The position numbers and the translations under genes are program-made. Shown here piece after piece: positions 49,743 through 61,481 of a stretch of 64,000 nt of DNA (the first letter of the stretch is position 1; each line of letters starts with the position of its first letter). The stretch is from Macrotrachela quadricornifera. Taxonomy: Eukaryota > Rotifera > Eurotatoria > Philodinida > Philodinidae. The notes beneath the pieces were generated by a model. The model was not told where the DNA came from and did not search any database. It saw only the letters and a list, made by a program, of their open reading frames with translations. The stretch lies in NCBI GenBank assembly GCA_022393335.1, contig JAJEKB010021880.1, positions 388,386 to 452,385 of the forward strand, in the 5' to 3' direction.

Positions 49743-51356
49743 ATGTCTTCGAAGGTTAATGATAAACAACTGCCAGATGAGTAAGTAAGAAAAAACTAAA
49801 AGTAGAGAGGATACATTCAATTTATAGCACTATATTTTTTTACTTCGGATTTGTTTTTACTTAGCCGGAATAAACTACCAAATTATCATCCTATGCAAAC
49901 TAGGTCAAAGAAGTATGGCCTAAAAGAAAGTAGTAAAAAAGCAGAAACCATCAAACGTCTCAAAATGACAATTAATGAAGAAGAAGAACAAATTACAATA
50001 CAAACGAAGTAAGTAGAAATATTTATTTATTCACGTGCCGAGACTCTTTAAATCTAAAAAGTGGTTCAACACTGAAGTTTGAAACTATCCTAGTTAAGGA
50101 AAATGAAACAACCTCATGAGGAATGAGATTTTAATTTTCAAGAAAATAAGCTTTTTTTCTACTATTCTGTCTTTCAAAGAAACATGGACAAGACCGAAGA
50201 AGTTGTCAAAAGAGCAACCAAAACTGAAGCATTTCCAGCTGAATTGTGGTATGAAATATTCGAGTTCTTTAACATAATTGAACTCTTTCGAACATTTGGC
50301 GGACTTAAATTAAATATCGACTCTATTCTACTTAAAATTCCTACTGTACACTTGTACATATCAACACCATTTGACTTATATATCTGGTTTGAACAAATTC
50401 AACCAAAAATTTGCACTACAGATAGCGTCAAATCATTGAAAATAGATTTAACAACACATGATGAAAGAATTGAAGAATTTTTTAGACATTCATTTTTCAC
50501 TCAACGATCATTAACTGAACTATGTTCTATATCAACTCTATTATTTCCAACGTACGATAAACATTTTTCGTTATCTCTTCTGACTACAATATCAACACTG
50601 AGAAATCTTCACTTTTTAGAAATTCAATTTGAAAACGGTAGAAATCATGAAGAATGTGTCTATCATCTATATAATCTCGTATTCACTGAACCAAATCATT
50701 TTGACACATTGACAACTTTGATATTAATAGAGAGTATGATAAATGCTTATGTTAAGTTTCATTTTCCTCGTGCATCAAAACATAGTAAAATTGAAACGCT
50801 AATACTTCCAGCATTATCACCAGAAAGTATCTTTCAATTGATACCTGGATTGCCTCTTGTGAAGAAAATCTACGTTGAATGGTTATGTGCATTCATGGAA
50901 AGCTCTATCAATGTAACGGAGATAGGATATTATATCAATAAATACGACCTTTCCAATTGTATTAAGTTAAATTTAACGTTTAGTTCTTGGACAATTGATA
51001 TGATAGCTATCGATTATCTGTTTAAATTAATTCCAAACTTAAACACATTGAATATTATGTGTTATTATTATTATACCTTTCCTTCCAGTGCAAATTATTG
51101 GGAATCTTTACTTACAAAGCATTGTTCAAATATAAAAAAGTTTCAATTACAAGTTAGAAGACATAATCCATTGACGCATCAAGAATTAGTAGATATTCGA
51201 AGAGAATTTGGAAAATCATTTTGGTGGACTGAACATCAAGTTCTAATCAAAACGAAGAAAGTTCATCTTGAAGAATATCGAACTTATAAGAAAGTTAATG
51301 TTAAGATATATAGGACTTTTGATGATATGTTAATAATTCGATTTCCAGGAAAATGA
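49743..51356 (+). CDS. F-box protein with divergent C-terminal repeats
   Basis: Three exons (49743-49780, 49865-50008, 50180-51356) join in frame to 452 residues; introns are 84 and 171 bp with GT-AG ends. Exons 1-2 encode a basic, charged leader (KKYGLKESSKKAETIKRLKM). The F-box follows at about residues 70-110: FPAELWYEIFEFFNIIELFR. The rest is leucine-rich and helical, like LRR-type substrate-binding regions of F-box proteins. By family it would recruit substrates to an SCF ubiquitin ligase through Skp1. The gene lies upstream of an HSP70 relic, with no visible link. Confidence 0.75.
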
Positions 51357-51825
51357 TTTATAAAAAAATTTCTGAAGCTAGTAAGCATTCTTTAATAAAA
51401 ACAAAGAGCAAACATAAAAAATATAACTACAAAATCACTCAATTTTTATTTCTAAACCTATTTTAGGTTACTTTATACAGATTCATTTGATATTAAAGTG
51501 AATGGTAAAATCAGTCGGATTTTATACAATGAACGAATGGATAAATTCTAAAATCGAAGTAAATTGTTAAAAAGTTGTAACATACATTATATCAAGAGAA
51601 ACGAAAACATTGTTCAATATCTGCAATGTTTAAACATGATTATGGAAGAGTTTTGTTCAAAAACTAACTCATGATATTTGTTCCATATTTTTTTGCTTTT
51701 ATATAATAGAAATCTAAGCAAATAGAGGAAAAGAATATTTTTACTTGATATTGTATAACTTTTATTGGTAACTAGAATAGAAAAAAGACTATTCTTATAA
51801 TTATAGTTTATTTTTAAAAGGATAT

Positions 51826-52072
51826 TGATATTGCTAGTGGTATTATAACACCATTAATTAATCGTAATAGACTAATTCCAACAAAACAAACATTATTACC
51901 ATAAATTCAAGTTACATTTGATATTGATGAAAATCGAATTTTGAATAATAAGGAATATTTAAACTAGAGAAGAAATTGAATAGATGGTAGCTGCTGCTGA
52001 AAAATATAGAAAAAAGAAGATGAAATAGAGTGTATTCGTATTGAAGCTATATTTAAAGTCTTGAGTTATACT
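51826..52072 (+). pseudogene. HSP70 relic with internal deletion
   Basis: The plus strand reads DIASGIITPLINRNRLIPTK (HSP70: TAGGVMTPLIKRNTTIPTK). It then jumps directly to VTFDIDENRILNN, and after a stop to an IE-MVAAAEKYR run as in the HSP70 substrate-domain tail. The part in between (about 40 codons) is missing, and stops occur. No introns remain, consistent with a processed copy; this is inference. Confidence 0.75.
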
Positions 52073-52119
52073 AGGTAGGTAAAAAAATTATTGCAAGGGA
52101 GTAGTGCTATGCTTTCAAA

Positions 52120-52560
52120 TAGTCAACATAAAAAGTTTTATACCAAATTAAAATAGGTCGAAAACAAAATTTATTGGTATTGAATAGTAAATGTTATCAA
52201 AACTGTTTAATATTGAACTTAAGAAATTTTTAGAAATATGATAGTTATTTTGGTATAGAAAATACATAGTTTGATAGAGCTCGTCGAACCCTACAACTAC
52301 ATCTAATGAATATATTTCAAGACGTCTTTGATAGTAAAAACAATGAACAAAGATAATTTCGTTGAAAAATAGTGTTTTTTGCTTCTTAATAAAAAAAAAA
52401 TTTTTTAGGATTTTCTAAGTAGTTTTTACATTTTTTATCTCAGAAAAATGACGTATAAATTTTTTTAATATACACAATTTTGATAACTCTTACTATTCAA
52501 TACCAAAAAATTTTGTTTTTGACCTACTTTAATTTGTTATAGTGGCTATTTAAAATCATT
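52120..52560. repeat. Foldback repeat, ~90-bp arms
   Basis: Arms at about 52120-52215 and 52470-52560 are reverse complements around aataggtcgaaaacaaaatt against attttgtttttgacctactt. The spacer is about 260 bp and AT-rich. MITE-like; no target duplication identified. Confidence 0.65.
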
Positions 52561-53223
52561 TTGATACTAAATATTTTTCTCTAGAAAACTGTCGATTTTG
52601 TTTTCAAATACAAATTTTTTTCTGTACATATAAAATTTAGACAGCTGTTGGCTTGTCCTATTATTTTAAAATATTCTAAAAAGCAAACTATGTAAAATAC
52701 TTCCGATTGATCTATTCATATATACGCAGGAAATCACAGATCAAAGTCTTTACCGAGACATTATAAGCTTTTAGTCATATCATTATTCATACGTATCAAA
52801 ACATAAAATTAAAATAAAATAAGTTTGCATTAAGTTAAAAAGATGAATGTTGTCTTTTTTTTGTTACAAAAAAATTAAAAATTACAAACTAAACTTCAGA
52901 CAATATCAATGTTATCAATTCCACCATAATATAATTACTAGCCTCTAAAATGAATATTTCTTAGCCATACAACGCTAATATTGGAAATATCTGACATCAT
53001 CATAAAATAACTTATATTTCAGTGTTTCATTGGTTGTAATACTACTAGAACTAGATGTTCGGAATGTACGTCCTCATTATTGATGTTTTATTCTCTAAGG
53101 ACGTCAAACAAATAATACGATCTCATCTCGCTGATTCATCATTCCGATCTACATTAAATAGAAAAAAATAACACAAATATATATACATATATATAACAGA
53201 ATGTAACTGAAAACAAATAAAAC

Positions 53224-54276
53224 ATGGGCAATGATAATAGTACTGGAATTAAAATTAATGTTGATCGAGATAATTTATTTTATTATTCTGGTGAAATTAT
53301 ATCTGGAATAGTTACATTAGATATCGCAGAAAAAAATCTAGAAACACATGAAATATACATAAATTTAATTGGTGAAATTGGTTATACAACAACTGGATCT
53401 GGTTTAAATACTACAAGCGGACCTTTACCACGACATCATTATCATCGTATTCAATTTTATAATAAAAAAGTTAATTTATCTGAATATAATATAATACAAC
53501 AAGAATCTCTTTCTAATCAAAGAGAATATTCATGGCCATTTCAAATTCTATTAATTGATAATCTTCCACCAAGTATTAATAAACCTAATGCATTTCCACG
53601 TGTTCGATATTTCTTACAAGTTATTATTGATCAACCATGGTATATATCAAATATAAAATATAAAAAATATTTAACAATATATCCACATGTTAATTTAATA
53701 GAAAATTCTCAATGTTTATTACCATCTATATTTGAATATGAAAATAGACAAGATATTATATTAAAAGCAACTTTTAATAAATTAGGATATATTTCAGGTG
53801 AAAATATTCAATTTACAATAGAAATTCAAAATCCACGAAAAATTTGTATTCAATATATTAATCTTTCAATGTTAAAATGTTATCAAATTGAAAAAAAATT
53901 TGATGAATCTATTTTATATAAAATAATGTTACCAAAAATTGTAAATTTAACAAATGAACAAATAATAGAAACATTTTCAATTAAAATTCCTTCTATATCA
54001 TTACCACCTTCATATAAATATAATGGAGAAAATGAAAATATTTTTGTTCATATTTATTATATGCTTAAACTTACAGTTAAAGTTGATGGAATATTTACTA
54101 ATTGTCATATTAATATTCCAATTACAATAGGAACTAAATCAAATTTTGATTTAAATCAACAAGAAACATTTAATCCTTTAAGTATTTCTTTTCCATCAAA
54201 TCCTGAACAATCTATAATTAATGATGATGATGATTCACCACCTGATTATGATTCTGTTATACAAAATTTACAATAA
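53224..54276 (+). CDS. Alpha-arrestin (ARRDC-like) protein
   Basis: Intronless 350-residue frame from ATG 53224. The N-terminal arrestin half contains YYSGEIISGIVTLDI, and a middle RVRYFLQVIIDQPWY is typical of arrestin N-domains. The C-domain follows from about residue 170. The tail ends PPDYDSV, a PPxY motif that binds WW domains of NEDD4-type ubiquitin ligases. The start MGNDNS fits an N-myristoylation signal, so membrane attachment is possible. By family it would adapt cargo receptors to ubiquitin ligase and endocytosis. Third positions are heavily A/T, as in the STRA6-like gene. Confidence 0.88.
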   Translation: MGNDNSTGIKINVDRDNLFYYSGEIISGIVTLDIAEKNLETHEIYINLIGEIGYTTTGSGLNTTSGPLPRHHYHRIQFYNKKVNLSEYNIIQQESLSNQREYSWPFQILLIDNLPPSINKPNAFPRVRYFLQVIIDQPWYISNIKYKKYLTIYPHVNLIENSQCLLPSIFEYENRQDIILKATFNKLGYISGENIQFTIEIQNPRKICIQYINLSMLKCYQIEKKFDESILYKIMLPKIVNLTNEQIIETFSIKIPSISLPPSYKYNGENENIFVHIYYMLKLTVKVDGIFTNCHINIPITIGTKSNFDLNQQETFNPLSISFPSNPEQSIINDDDDSPPDYDSVIQNLQ

Positions 54277-55838
54277 ATATATATATATATCTATATTATT
54301 TACCCATTTTATTATTTCATATTATTAATAAAACATCGTAGTATGAGTAACAAACGCGATTCTTTTTCTAGAAGGATAGAAAAGTAGAATTTTCTTTTTT
54401 GTTCTTTGAGTGAAATAGTAATAGAATAAAAATATAGGACATAAATGACGAGATTAGTATAGGAGCACATCAATTCACCGATCTAATGATAATATTACAT
54501 CTAAAATTGTTGACAACTTTATTTATAAAGATCGTACAAACTACTTAATTCATTTACATTTATCAAATAATATCATTATTCGATATTTCATTAACACATC
54601 AAATACTTATTTCCTATTACTAACAACATCGATTAAATATTCTTGACGATCTCATGTACAAACTATATAAAAAAGTAAATATTATTATCAATGTTTACTC
54701 GATCAAATTAATGAACTTTTCAACAATTTATTATCTATATTAAGTTACTCTAGATATTCTGAAAAATTTATCCTTAAAGATCTTTATTCAGAGGAATTAT
54801 TAATAAACAACTAGCGTTACTGGTTTTTATGAGGAGAATCTTTTGAGTCCAATCTTATTGAACATTTCACGATAGATGTAGTTCGTACCTTTTTAGAAAA
54901 TCAAAGTTAAATGTCTCTTATCATGGTCTGAACGGACTAGACGGAATACAATTAAATTAAGTAGTGTGATTAGGATGAAATCTACAATAAAATTACAACT
55001 CAATGAAACTGAACAAAACAATGCAAAATATGTATGAATAGGGAGATCAATGAAAGTAATGTCAGTCGAATATCCTGATTATTTTCAAATCGCATACTAC
55101 TTCATCAAATCCTATAAAAATCATGAGTTTCTAAATGATCTATAGATAAATAAATAATAGTAAAAATACTTTCCTACTTCAAGATGCACTATATTGCTAC
55201 ATTTTCTTGTCACTATAGAAGCTTCGCTTAACTCTCCCAGATCGAGTGTTATAGACTTCGTAAACGGTCGTGCCTGTTCGACCTGGGCTGATTACCCAGG
55301 AGATTCATAGGTGAGCCGATCTATCTAATTTCTATCGAATCAACAGGTCGGATTGAATCTCCTGGGAAGGATGAAACCAACAATAGAAGCAGCTCGACAA
55401 ACTATCACAGATAGATTTCAACATTAACGTGCATTTATTGTTTATCCTTAATTTAGAAAAAAAGAACTTTTTTTTCTTTCTTGTTGATATTAATATTACA
55501 AGCACGAAAGTTCAAAAAATATCTGATTTTGACCAGAAAATTGGTTGCTGAGAAGCAAGAGTTGAATTCCAGCGGATTGGATTTGGTTTCTTCTTGAAAG
55601 ATAGATCGATCTGTTTTCAAGTGATCTGTCCTCACCCTCAAGAGGTTTCGAACCTACATAGAAAAAAATTGTTAAAACCAATCGGGAATGCACCGAATAA
55701 ACAGGCGATTTTCTATTCAAGCATGCACGTATATCTAATTTATTTACTAATTAATCTGGAAGATCTTTCTTTTATTATCTAATGCAAATCGTTTTCAATG
55801 ACACACAAGCAAATATACGACATTGATTAATTTGTCGT
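54277..55838. other. Intergenic, no gene recognised
   Basis: No convincing gene. Around 55280-55370 the stretch contains acctgggctgattacccaggagattc and its partial mirror, a weak stem with no known function. A tRNA T-arm-like string near 55640 was considered and rejected. Confidence 0.45.
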
Positions 55839-56804
55839 CTATTCAATATTAAATTTTTGCACTCGATTATTTCCCATCTCGACGACATAGAGATTGCCAT
55901 ATCGATCAAATGCTAATCCAGTAGGTAATCCTAATTGATTTGGCTCCTTTCCCCAATTATTTCCCCCAACAATTACACTTCCCTGTGTACTTCCTTTTGG
56001 CCAACGCATTATTCGTTGATTGATGGCATCAGCCACATAAACAGTACCCGACTGATCAACAACAACTCCTCGAGGATATGACAATTGTGTAAGACTATCT
56101 CCTTGTCCTTGACCACCAGCTACAATACTACCTTCTTTTGCACCTTTTTCCCATTTCATCACACGATTGTTTGAAACGTCAGACACGTACACTGAATGAT
56201 CTCGATCGATAAATACGTATTCGGGACTATGAAGTTCATCAAGACGATTTCCCCATATATTTCCACCTGCAACCACTATTCCTTCAGTATCACCATCATC
56301 AATTTTATATCGTCTCACTTCGTATCTTGCACGCTTAACAACATACAGAAATCTATTTTCATCCATTGATAAACCCTTACAGTGGATGTCCGAAATGATT
56401 GTTTCGCCACTAGTCGCATTATTTCGACGAGGCCATCGAACCACTCTTGCATTCGAAGAATCGCAGATGATGAGACTATCTTTCTGTTTGTCGACAATAA
56501 CATCGAATGGGCTGTTTAACTGATTACTTCCATTTCCTCTTCCATTTCCACCAGCAACTATATTTCCACTCGTTCCACCATATTTCATTTCCACAATTCG
56601 ATGATTATTAGTATCTGCAACATAAATCGTTTGATCATCATCGACGTATAAACCGTGTGGGGAACTGAGACTATTGATTCTACTGCCTTGTATATTTCCT
56701 TCAATTACAGTAAGACCATTTTGTGTCCATTTTGCATTCGTTGGATGAATGTTAATAGCTGGTGCTCGTAATGGCGCTTTAAATAGAGAAAATAATTGGC
56801 ACAA
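55839..56804 (-). CDS. NHL-repeat beta-propeller protein
   Basis: The frame to 55839 encodes six NHL repeats (about 55 residues each) such as PHGLYVDDDQTIYVADTNNH, then R-I-x-x-W/M. Each ends at a G-rich turn (IVAGGNG..), giving a six-bladed propeller. The frame has no usable ATG at its 5' end: it opens upstream of 56804 to about 56900 and codes a hydrophobic segment (KIVFFAICLTEHIFSFFLIL) before the propeller. The true start must therefore lie in an upstream exon that I could not fix. Expected product is a type II membrane or secreted propeller protein that binds an unknown ligand. The third repeat is degenerate. Confidence 0.8.
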   Translation of the reverse strand: MCQLFSLFKAPLRAPAINIHPTNAKWTQNGLTVIEGNIQGSRINSLSSPHGLYVDDDQTIYVADTNNHRIVEMKYGGTSGNIVAGGNGRGNGSNQLNSPFDVIVDKQKDSLIICDSSNARVVRWPRRNNATSGETIISDIHCKGLSMDENRFLYVVKRARYEVRRYKIDDGDTEGIVVAGGNIWGNRLDELHSPEYVFIDRDHSVYVSDVSNNRVMKWEKGAKEGSIVAGGQGQGDSLTQLSYPRGVVVDQSGTVYVADAINQRIMRWPKGSTQGSVIVGGNNWGKEPNQLGLPTGLAFDRYGNLYVVEMGNNRVQKFNIE

Positions 56805-56904
56805 AATAAGAAAAAAACTGAAGATATGCTCAGTTAGACAAATAGCGAAAAAGACAATCTTAAAATGTCCATATTTTGACGATTTTATTTTCGTTACAAT
56901 TTAT

Positions 56905-58228
56905 CCGAAGTTTTCATCTTTCAAATATCGATCTATGGTAAAATATTCAGTCTTATATCATGAAATTTGAAGAAAATATTCACGAAATAAACATGACTCA
57001 AAATATAGTTCATTTTTTCTCTTCAGTTCTTATCATTCTATTGTTTCATTCCGCTCTTGTATTTTTCTCTAATGCTAGTATACTAGCCGACGATCTTGAT
57101 ATTGTTTTTTCCAGATCGTCGGTTAGCGTAACTGCTGATTCTTTCTTCATAGCTTTTTTTGATATAGTTAGGTAAAAGCTGTGCGATAGTTGATAAATCA
57201 GTATTCATAAGTGAATGGCTGCATAGATTTCCGATATATCAAAGTAATTCTATTCGAAACTGTTAAATATTAGTATTCTTTTCAAATTTGTGTCTTTTTT
57301 TCTCTTATCTAAAGTTATATAAATTGCTTCTTTTTTTTACAGATTTTCTCCTTACATCTATGAATTAGAACTACTTTCTCTATTTCATCGAATTCAGCCG
57401 AAGACTTCTCAGGACATAATGAAGACGGATCAACTGCACCTCGCATTCGACTAAATTACGATATTATGCTGAATATTGTTTTCTGTTTGAAAGATCTTTT
57501 AAAAATTACAGCAGTATTTATCAGAGACCGATTTGTAGTGATTGTTCGAATTATTAATGTAGATCATCGTGACTTTTCTTTATTCATTAATACGATGCGC
57601 TAGCATTGTATTCATGGATTTCTCGACATCACCATCGAAAGTCCATATCTTGTCACGCAATGATCCCAAGAATAGAACATTTCTTAACTGTTATTGAAAT
57701 GTGATTGATGAACTGAAGTGTAGAAAATGACAAAAATCTTATGAAATCTTCTATATGATACCTGGCTTGTCCAAAATAAAATCCAGATTTATGTGTAATC
57801 TGTAAAATGTTCATTTTTCACTGTTTGAGATAACTAAAGTGATAGTAACATAGGACATAGCAACTACTCTACTAAGAGAAATAATGAATGGAAATGTATT
57901 GGTCAGTTAGAGAGAAAAATTAAAATAATGATCAAAAGCTTTTATTTACTAATCATTAAATAAATCATTCTTTTAGATTCTTTGTTCTTTATAGAACTTT
58001 TGATTTACTTCGTTTTATAAACTACTGACATAAATTCATTCGTCGTCACAAGGAATTCAGTGAACAAAATTAGAAGAACATTTTCATTGACATCACACAT
58101 TGAAATATAAAAGAAGTATCTTTCGCTAAATACTTATTGTTTCTCAAATCAGTGTGTGACATGACATTTTAAAATAATTACAATATCTCTTGCACAGAAA
58201 CTTTTGTTCTTCAACGATAAGAATTATT
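56905..58228. other. Intergenic, no gene recognised
   Basis: AT-rich. A 71-codon frame at 56960 starts with a hydrophobic leader but has no further support. Confidence 0.45.
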
Positions 58229-58268
58229 AAACAGTACAGAGACAGGATCATCATCATCATCATCATCA

Positions 58269-61200
58269 TCAATCGACTGCGAACAACGGAGGTCTGCAGG
58301 CGACAACAATCTTGTGCCATTCTTTTCTGTTCATAGCAGTCTTTCGTATTTCGTCGATTGTTGGTGGTTCGTCGTTGTTGATCAGCCTTGCGACGTAATC
58401 AGGATAGTTTAGACGTGGACGACCGCGCTTGCGTTTTCCATCGCCAGGTTTGGGAATGTATAAAGCGTATTTGTTGATGAAATCGTTTGGGTTTCTTCGA
58501 AGAGAGTGTCCAATGAATCGTAACTGTCGACGTTGCACTGTTTGTACTAGTGGTTCTTGTTTGACTGTTTCGTATATGGTGTTGTTTGATATCTTGTCTA
58601 GTCGCTTGATGTTCAGCATTATTCTGTAGCAACTAGTAGCGAAGCTGTTTAGAGTACTCTCAAGCTTGTTTGTGATGATCCAACTTTCACAGCCATACAG
58701 TAATATTGAGAGACATGAAGCTTTGAAGATGTTGATTTTGAGATGTATTGGTATTGCTGTTGATTTCCAAATGTTTTTCATTTTCCAAAAGACTTTCCAT
58801 GCTTGACCCTTTCGTACCTTGATGTCGGTAGTGCTGTCTAGTACCATTGATCCAAGATATTTGAAATTATTGGTCCATTCGATATTTTCTCCATTGAGTT
58901 GTATTGATTGATTGTTTGTGTTTTGATTGGTCAGTGTTTGAGTTTTCTTGATGTTGACTTGTAGGCCTACTTCGTTTGCTCTTTTAGCTGTTTGAATAAG
59001 TTGTGATTGTGCTCTTTCAAAGCTGCTCTCTAGAAGAGCTATGTCGTCGGCGAAATCGAGGTCGTGTATTGTTGTTGCTGGTTGTCGGATTGATTGTCGT
59101 TTGTTGGTTATAAAGCCATATTCTCCCTTTTCGTTTGTATGATCTAGCTGGGCATTTTTCATGACATAGTCGATCATAATTATGAAAAGAAAAGGTGCTA
59201 GAGTGTCTCCTTGTAGAACACCAGTCGTCACATCGAACTCTTCTGAAACGTTGCTGTCTACAAGGACCACACTTTTAGAATTATGATATATAGCTTTAAT
59301 TGCGTTTACTATTTTGATAGGTATTCCATAATGCCTTAAGATGTTGAACATTGTATTTCTGTTGATTGAATCAAAAGCTTTTTTGAAGTCGACGAAGGTT
59401 ATGAAGATTGGTAATTGTTTGTCAATCGCGCTTTCTAGGATCCTACGTATGACATGAATCTGGTCAATACAACTTCGCCCTTTCCTGAAACCTGCCTGAT
59501 TTGTTCTAAGAATCGAGTCAAGAGGTTCTCGTATTCTATTTAACAGGATTCTGTTATAGGTCTTAGCTGCAACTGACATAAGACTAATGCCTCGGTAGTT
59601 CGTCGCAAGCGTTTTATTACCTTTCTTTGGTATTGGTATTATAATGTTTGTATTGAGTTGTCGTGGTGTCTGTTGATTTTCATAGATCTCGTTGCATATT
59701 TCACATAGTTGTTTTAATATCCATTTGCCACCATATTTGAGTACTTCTGGTGTTATTACGTAGTCCAGCCCAGGTGATTTTCCATCTTTTAATAGTTTGA
59801 CTACTTGTTCCACTTCGTTGAATGTGATGGGGCCTTGATTGATTGGGAGATCTTCAGGAGCTGGTGTAATTGCTTGTTCATCTTGTGAGTTGTTTGGTTC
59901 GACGTTGAGTAAGTCTTTGAAATATAACTTCCACTCATTCATGAGCTCGTCAGTTGAATTGATTTTGGTTCCATCTGCTTTTTTAATTTTGGATGCATTG
60001 CTGTGTCTGTACTTGCCACTGATTTCGTCGACCAGGGACCATGTTGTTCTTAGTTGATTTGACGCAGCTGCTTGTCTGAGTTGTTCGAGTTTGTCTTCTA
60101 AAAATTTGATTTTGTCGTTGTTGTAGGATGTGTCGAGTTGTTTGTTGAGTGTGTACCATTGTTTCTTGTTCTCTGTACTTGGATTTTGTTTGAATTTGGT
60201 TTTGGCCTTGTTTCGTTGGTTGAGAATGGTAATGGTGTCATTTGTAATCCAATTTCTTTTCTTCCTTCGTGTTGATTTTCCAACCAGATTTGTTGTTGTA
60301 TCTTGTATACTTTTTACGAAATTGTCGTATTTTAATTGTATGTCGTTGTCGGGGTTTATATTATGTAGGATTTCAAAACGATTTTGTACCTCTATGTTGA
60401 ATTGTGCTTGTAGACTGGAGTTATCTTTCAATCTGTTCCAGTCGAACTTGATCCTTTTGCTTTTGTTATCTTTGAGTATTCGAAGGCTGATTGATAACTT
60501 GGCGCTAAGAATACGATGGTCGGAATTCAGTTCGACTGTGTTGTAAGCACGAACGTTTCGTATTGAGTTCAACCATTTTCCATTTATGAGGATGTGATCA
60601 AGTTGAGCTTTGGATCTACCATTTGGATGTAACCAGGTCCATGATCTTGATTGTGGTTGTGGAAAGCGAGTCTGTGTTGAGCGCATGTTGCAGGCTTCAC
60701 AGTAATTGACAAGTCTATTGCCGTTGTCGTCCGTTGATTGGTGGTATGTGTATTTGCCAATTGCTCGTGGGTTTGTTGTGTGACTGTCATATCCCAGCCT
60801 TGCGTTGAGGTCACCAGCAAGTATCAAAACATTGTGTGGTGGTACGTCGTGAGTGTATCTTTGTAGGTCGTCGTAGAAGGTGTCTTTTTCTGTATCACTT
60901 TTGTCTTCCGTAGGTGCGTAAGCAATGATGATGGTTATTGTTGGGTTGCCTTTGAAGTGCACCGCCATGATGCGATTGGAAATTTTTTCTGATGCGTCGA
61001 AGAATGCTGACATTCGAGGATTTATAAATAGTCCAATACCTCCATGTCCTTCTGGTGTTGCTGAGCAATATTCGAAGCGCCATAGTTCGTCGTTTAGTGT
61101 CTGATAAGAGGTGCTTGTTTGTTCCGATGTTTGCCAGCGGTGTTCTTGAATTGCTACCAGATCGATGTTGTTTTGGTTGCATCCGTATGCAAGTTGGTGT

Positions 61201-61436
61201 AGTTTTCCAGTTTGCTTGAGAGTGCGAACGTTGTAAGTGGATATTGTGATGGCTTTGTGGAGAATTTTTTTTATGTTTTTTGGGTTTTGGTTTTTTGAAC
61301 GACTCGCCGCTGCTTTCTCAAAGACAGGTAACTGCCTTGTCATGGGCTTGGACTCGTGTAGAGTCCTTGCATGCAGACGACGAGACGAGAGACTGTTGCC
61401 CGGAATGGGTTCTTCGATTGTTGTTTTCGGAGTCAT
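58269..61436 (-). CDS. LINE polyprotein: APE-type endonuclease + reverse transcriptase
   Basis: 1,055 residues without stops. An APE/EEP endonuclease fills the first part, with TYNVRTL, AIQEHRW (catalytic Glu), LAGDLNARLG and a SDHRIL end box. RT follows: ATNYRGISLMSVAAKTYNRI, FVDFKKAFDSINR (first catalytic Asp), GVLQGDTLAPFLFII and the catalytic FADD box (LDFADDIALL). The C-terminal region has the LRFIGHSLRRNP and KRKRGRPRLNYPDYV motifs common to such elements. No gag-like ORF1 or RNase H is seen. All active-site residues are present. It would nick target DNA and copy its own RNA onto the nicked end (target-primed reverse transcription). Confidence 0.95.
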   Translation of the reverse strand: MTPKTTIEEPIPGNSLSSRRLHARTLHESKPMTRQLPVFEKAAASRSKNQNPKNIKKILHKAITISTYNVRTLKQTGKLHQLAYGCNQNNIDLVAIQEHRWQTSEQTSTSYQTLNDELWRFEYCSATPEGHGGIGLFINPRMSAFFDASEKISNRIMAVHFKGNPTITIIIAYAPTEDKSDTEKDTFYDDLQRYTHDVPPHNVLILAGDLNARLGYDSHTTNPRAIGKYTYHQSTDDNGNRLVNYCEACNMRSTQTRFPQPQSRSWTWLHPNGRSKAQLDHILINGKWLNSIRNVRAYNTVELNSDHRILSAKLSISLRILKDNKSKRIKFDWNRLKDNSSLQAQFNIEVQNRFEILHNINPDNDIQLKYDNFVKSIQDTTTNLVGKSTRRKKRNWITNDTITILNQRNKAKTKFKQNPSTENKKQWYTLNKQLDTSYNNDKIKFLEDKLEQLRQAAASNQLRTTWSLVDEISGKYRHSNASKIKKADGTKINSTDELMNEWKLYFKDLLNVEPNNSQDEQAITPAPEDLPINQGPITFNEVEQVVKLLKDGKSPGLDYVITPEVLKYGGKWILKQLCEICNEIYENQQTPRQLNTNIIIPIPKKGNKTLATNYRGISLMSVAAKTYNRILLNRIREPLDSILRTNQAGFRKGRSCIDQIHVIRRILESAIDKQLPIFITFVDFKKAFDSINRNTMFNILRHYGIPIKIVNAIKAIYHNSKSVVLVDSNVSEEFDVTTGVLQGDTLAPFLFIIMIDYVMKNAQLDHTNEKGEYGFITNKRQSIRQPATTIHDLDFADDIALLESSFERAQSQLIQTAKRANEVGLQVNIKKTQTLTNQNTNNQSIQLNGENIEWTNNFKYLGSMVLDSTTDIKVRKGQAWKVFWKMKNIWKSTAIPIHLKINIFKASCLSILLYGCESWIITNKLESTLNSFATSCYRIMLNIKRLDKISNNTIYETVKQEPLVQTVQRRQLRFIGHSLRRNPNDFINKYALYIPKPGDGKRKRGRPRLNYPDYVARLINNDEPPTIDEIRKTAMNRKEWHKIVVACRPPLFAVD

Positions 61437-61481
61437 TGTAAAACACGCTTCGGGTGACTAGCCCTGAAGCGCTTACCAGAG

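Noticed and set aside
55630..55665. tRNA-like T arm (aggtttcgaacct)
   Set aside because: No matching acceptor, D-arm or anticodon arm could be placed on either strand.
57080..57125. Small hairpin (gccgacgatct / agatcgtcggt)
   Set aside because: Short stem in AT-rich DNA without a gene or repeat context; not enough to call an element.
60130..60546. 138-codon plus-strand frame
   Set aside because: Antisense to the LINE endonuclease/RT region.
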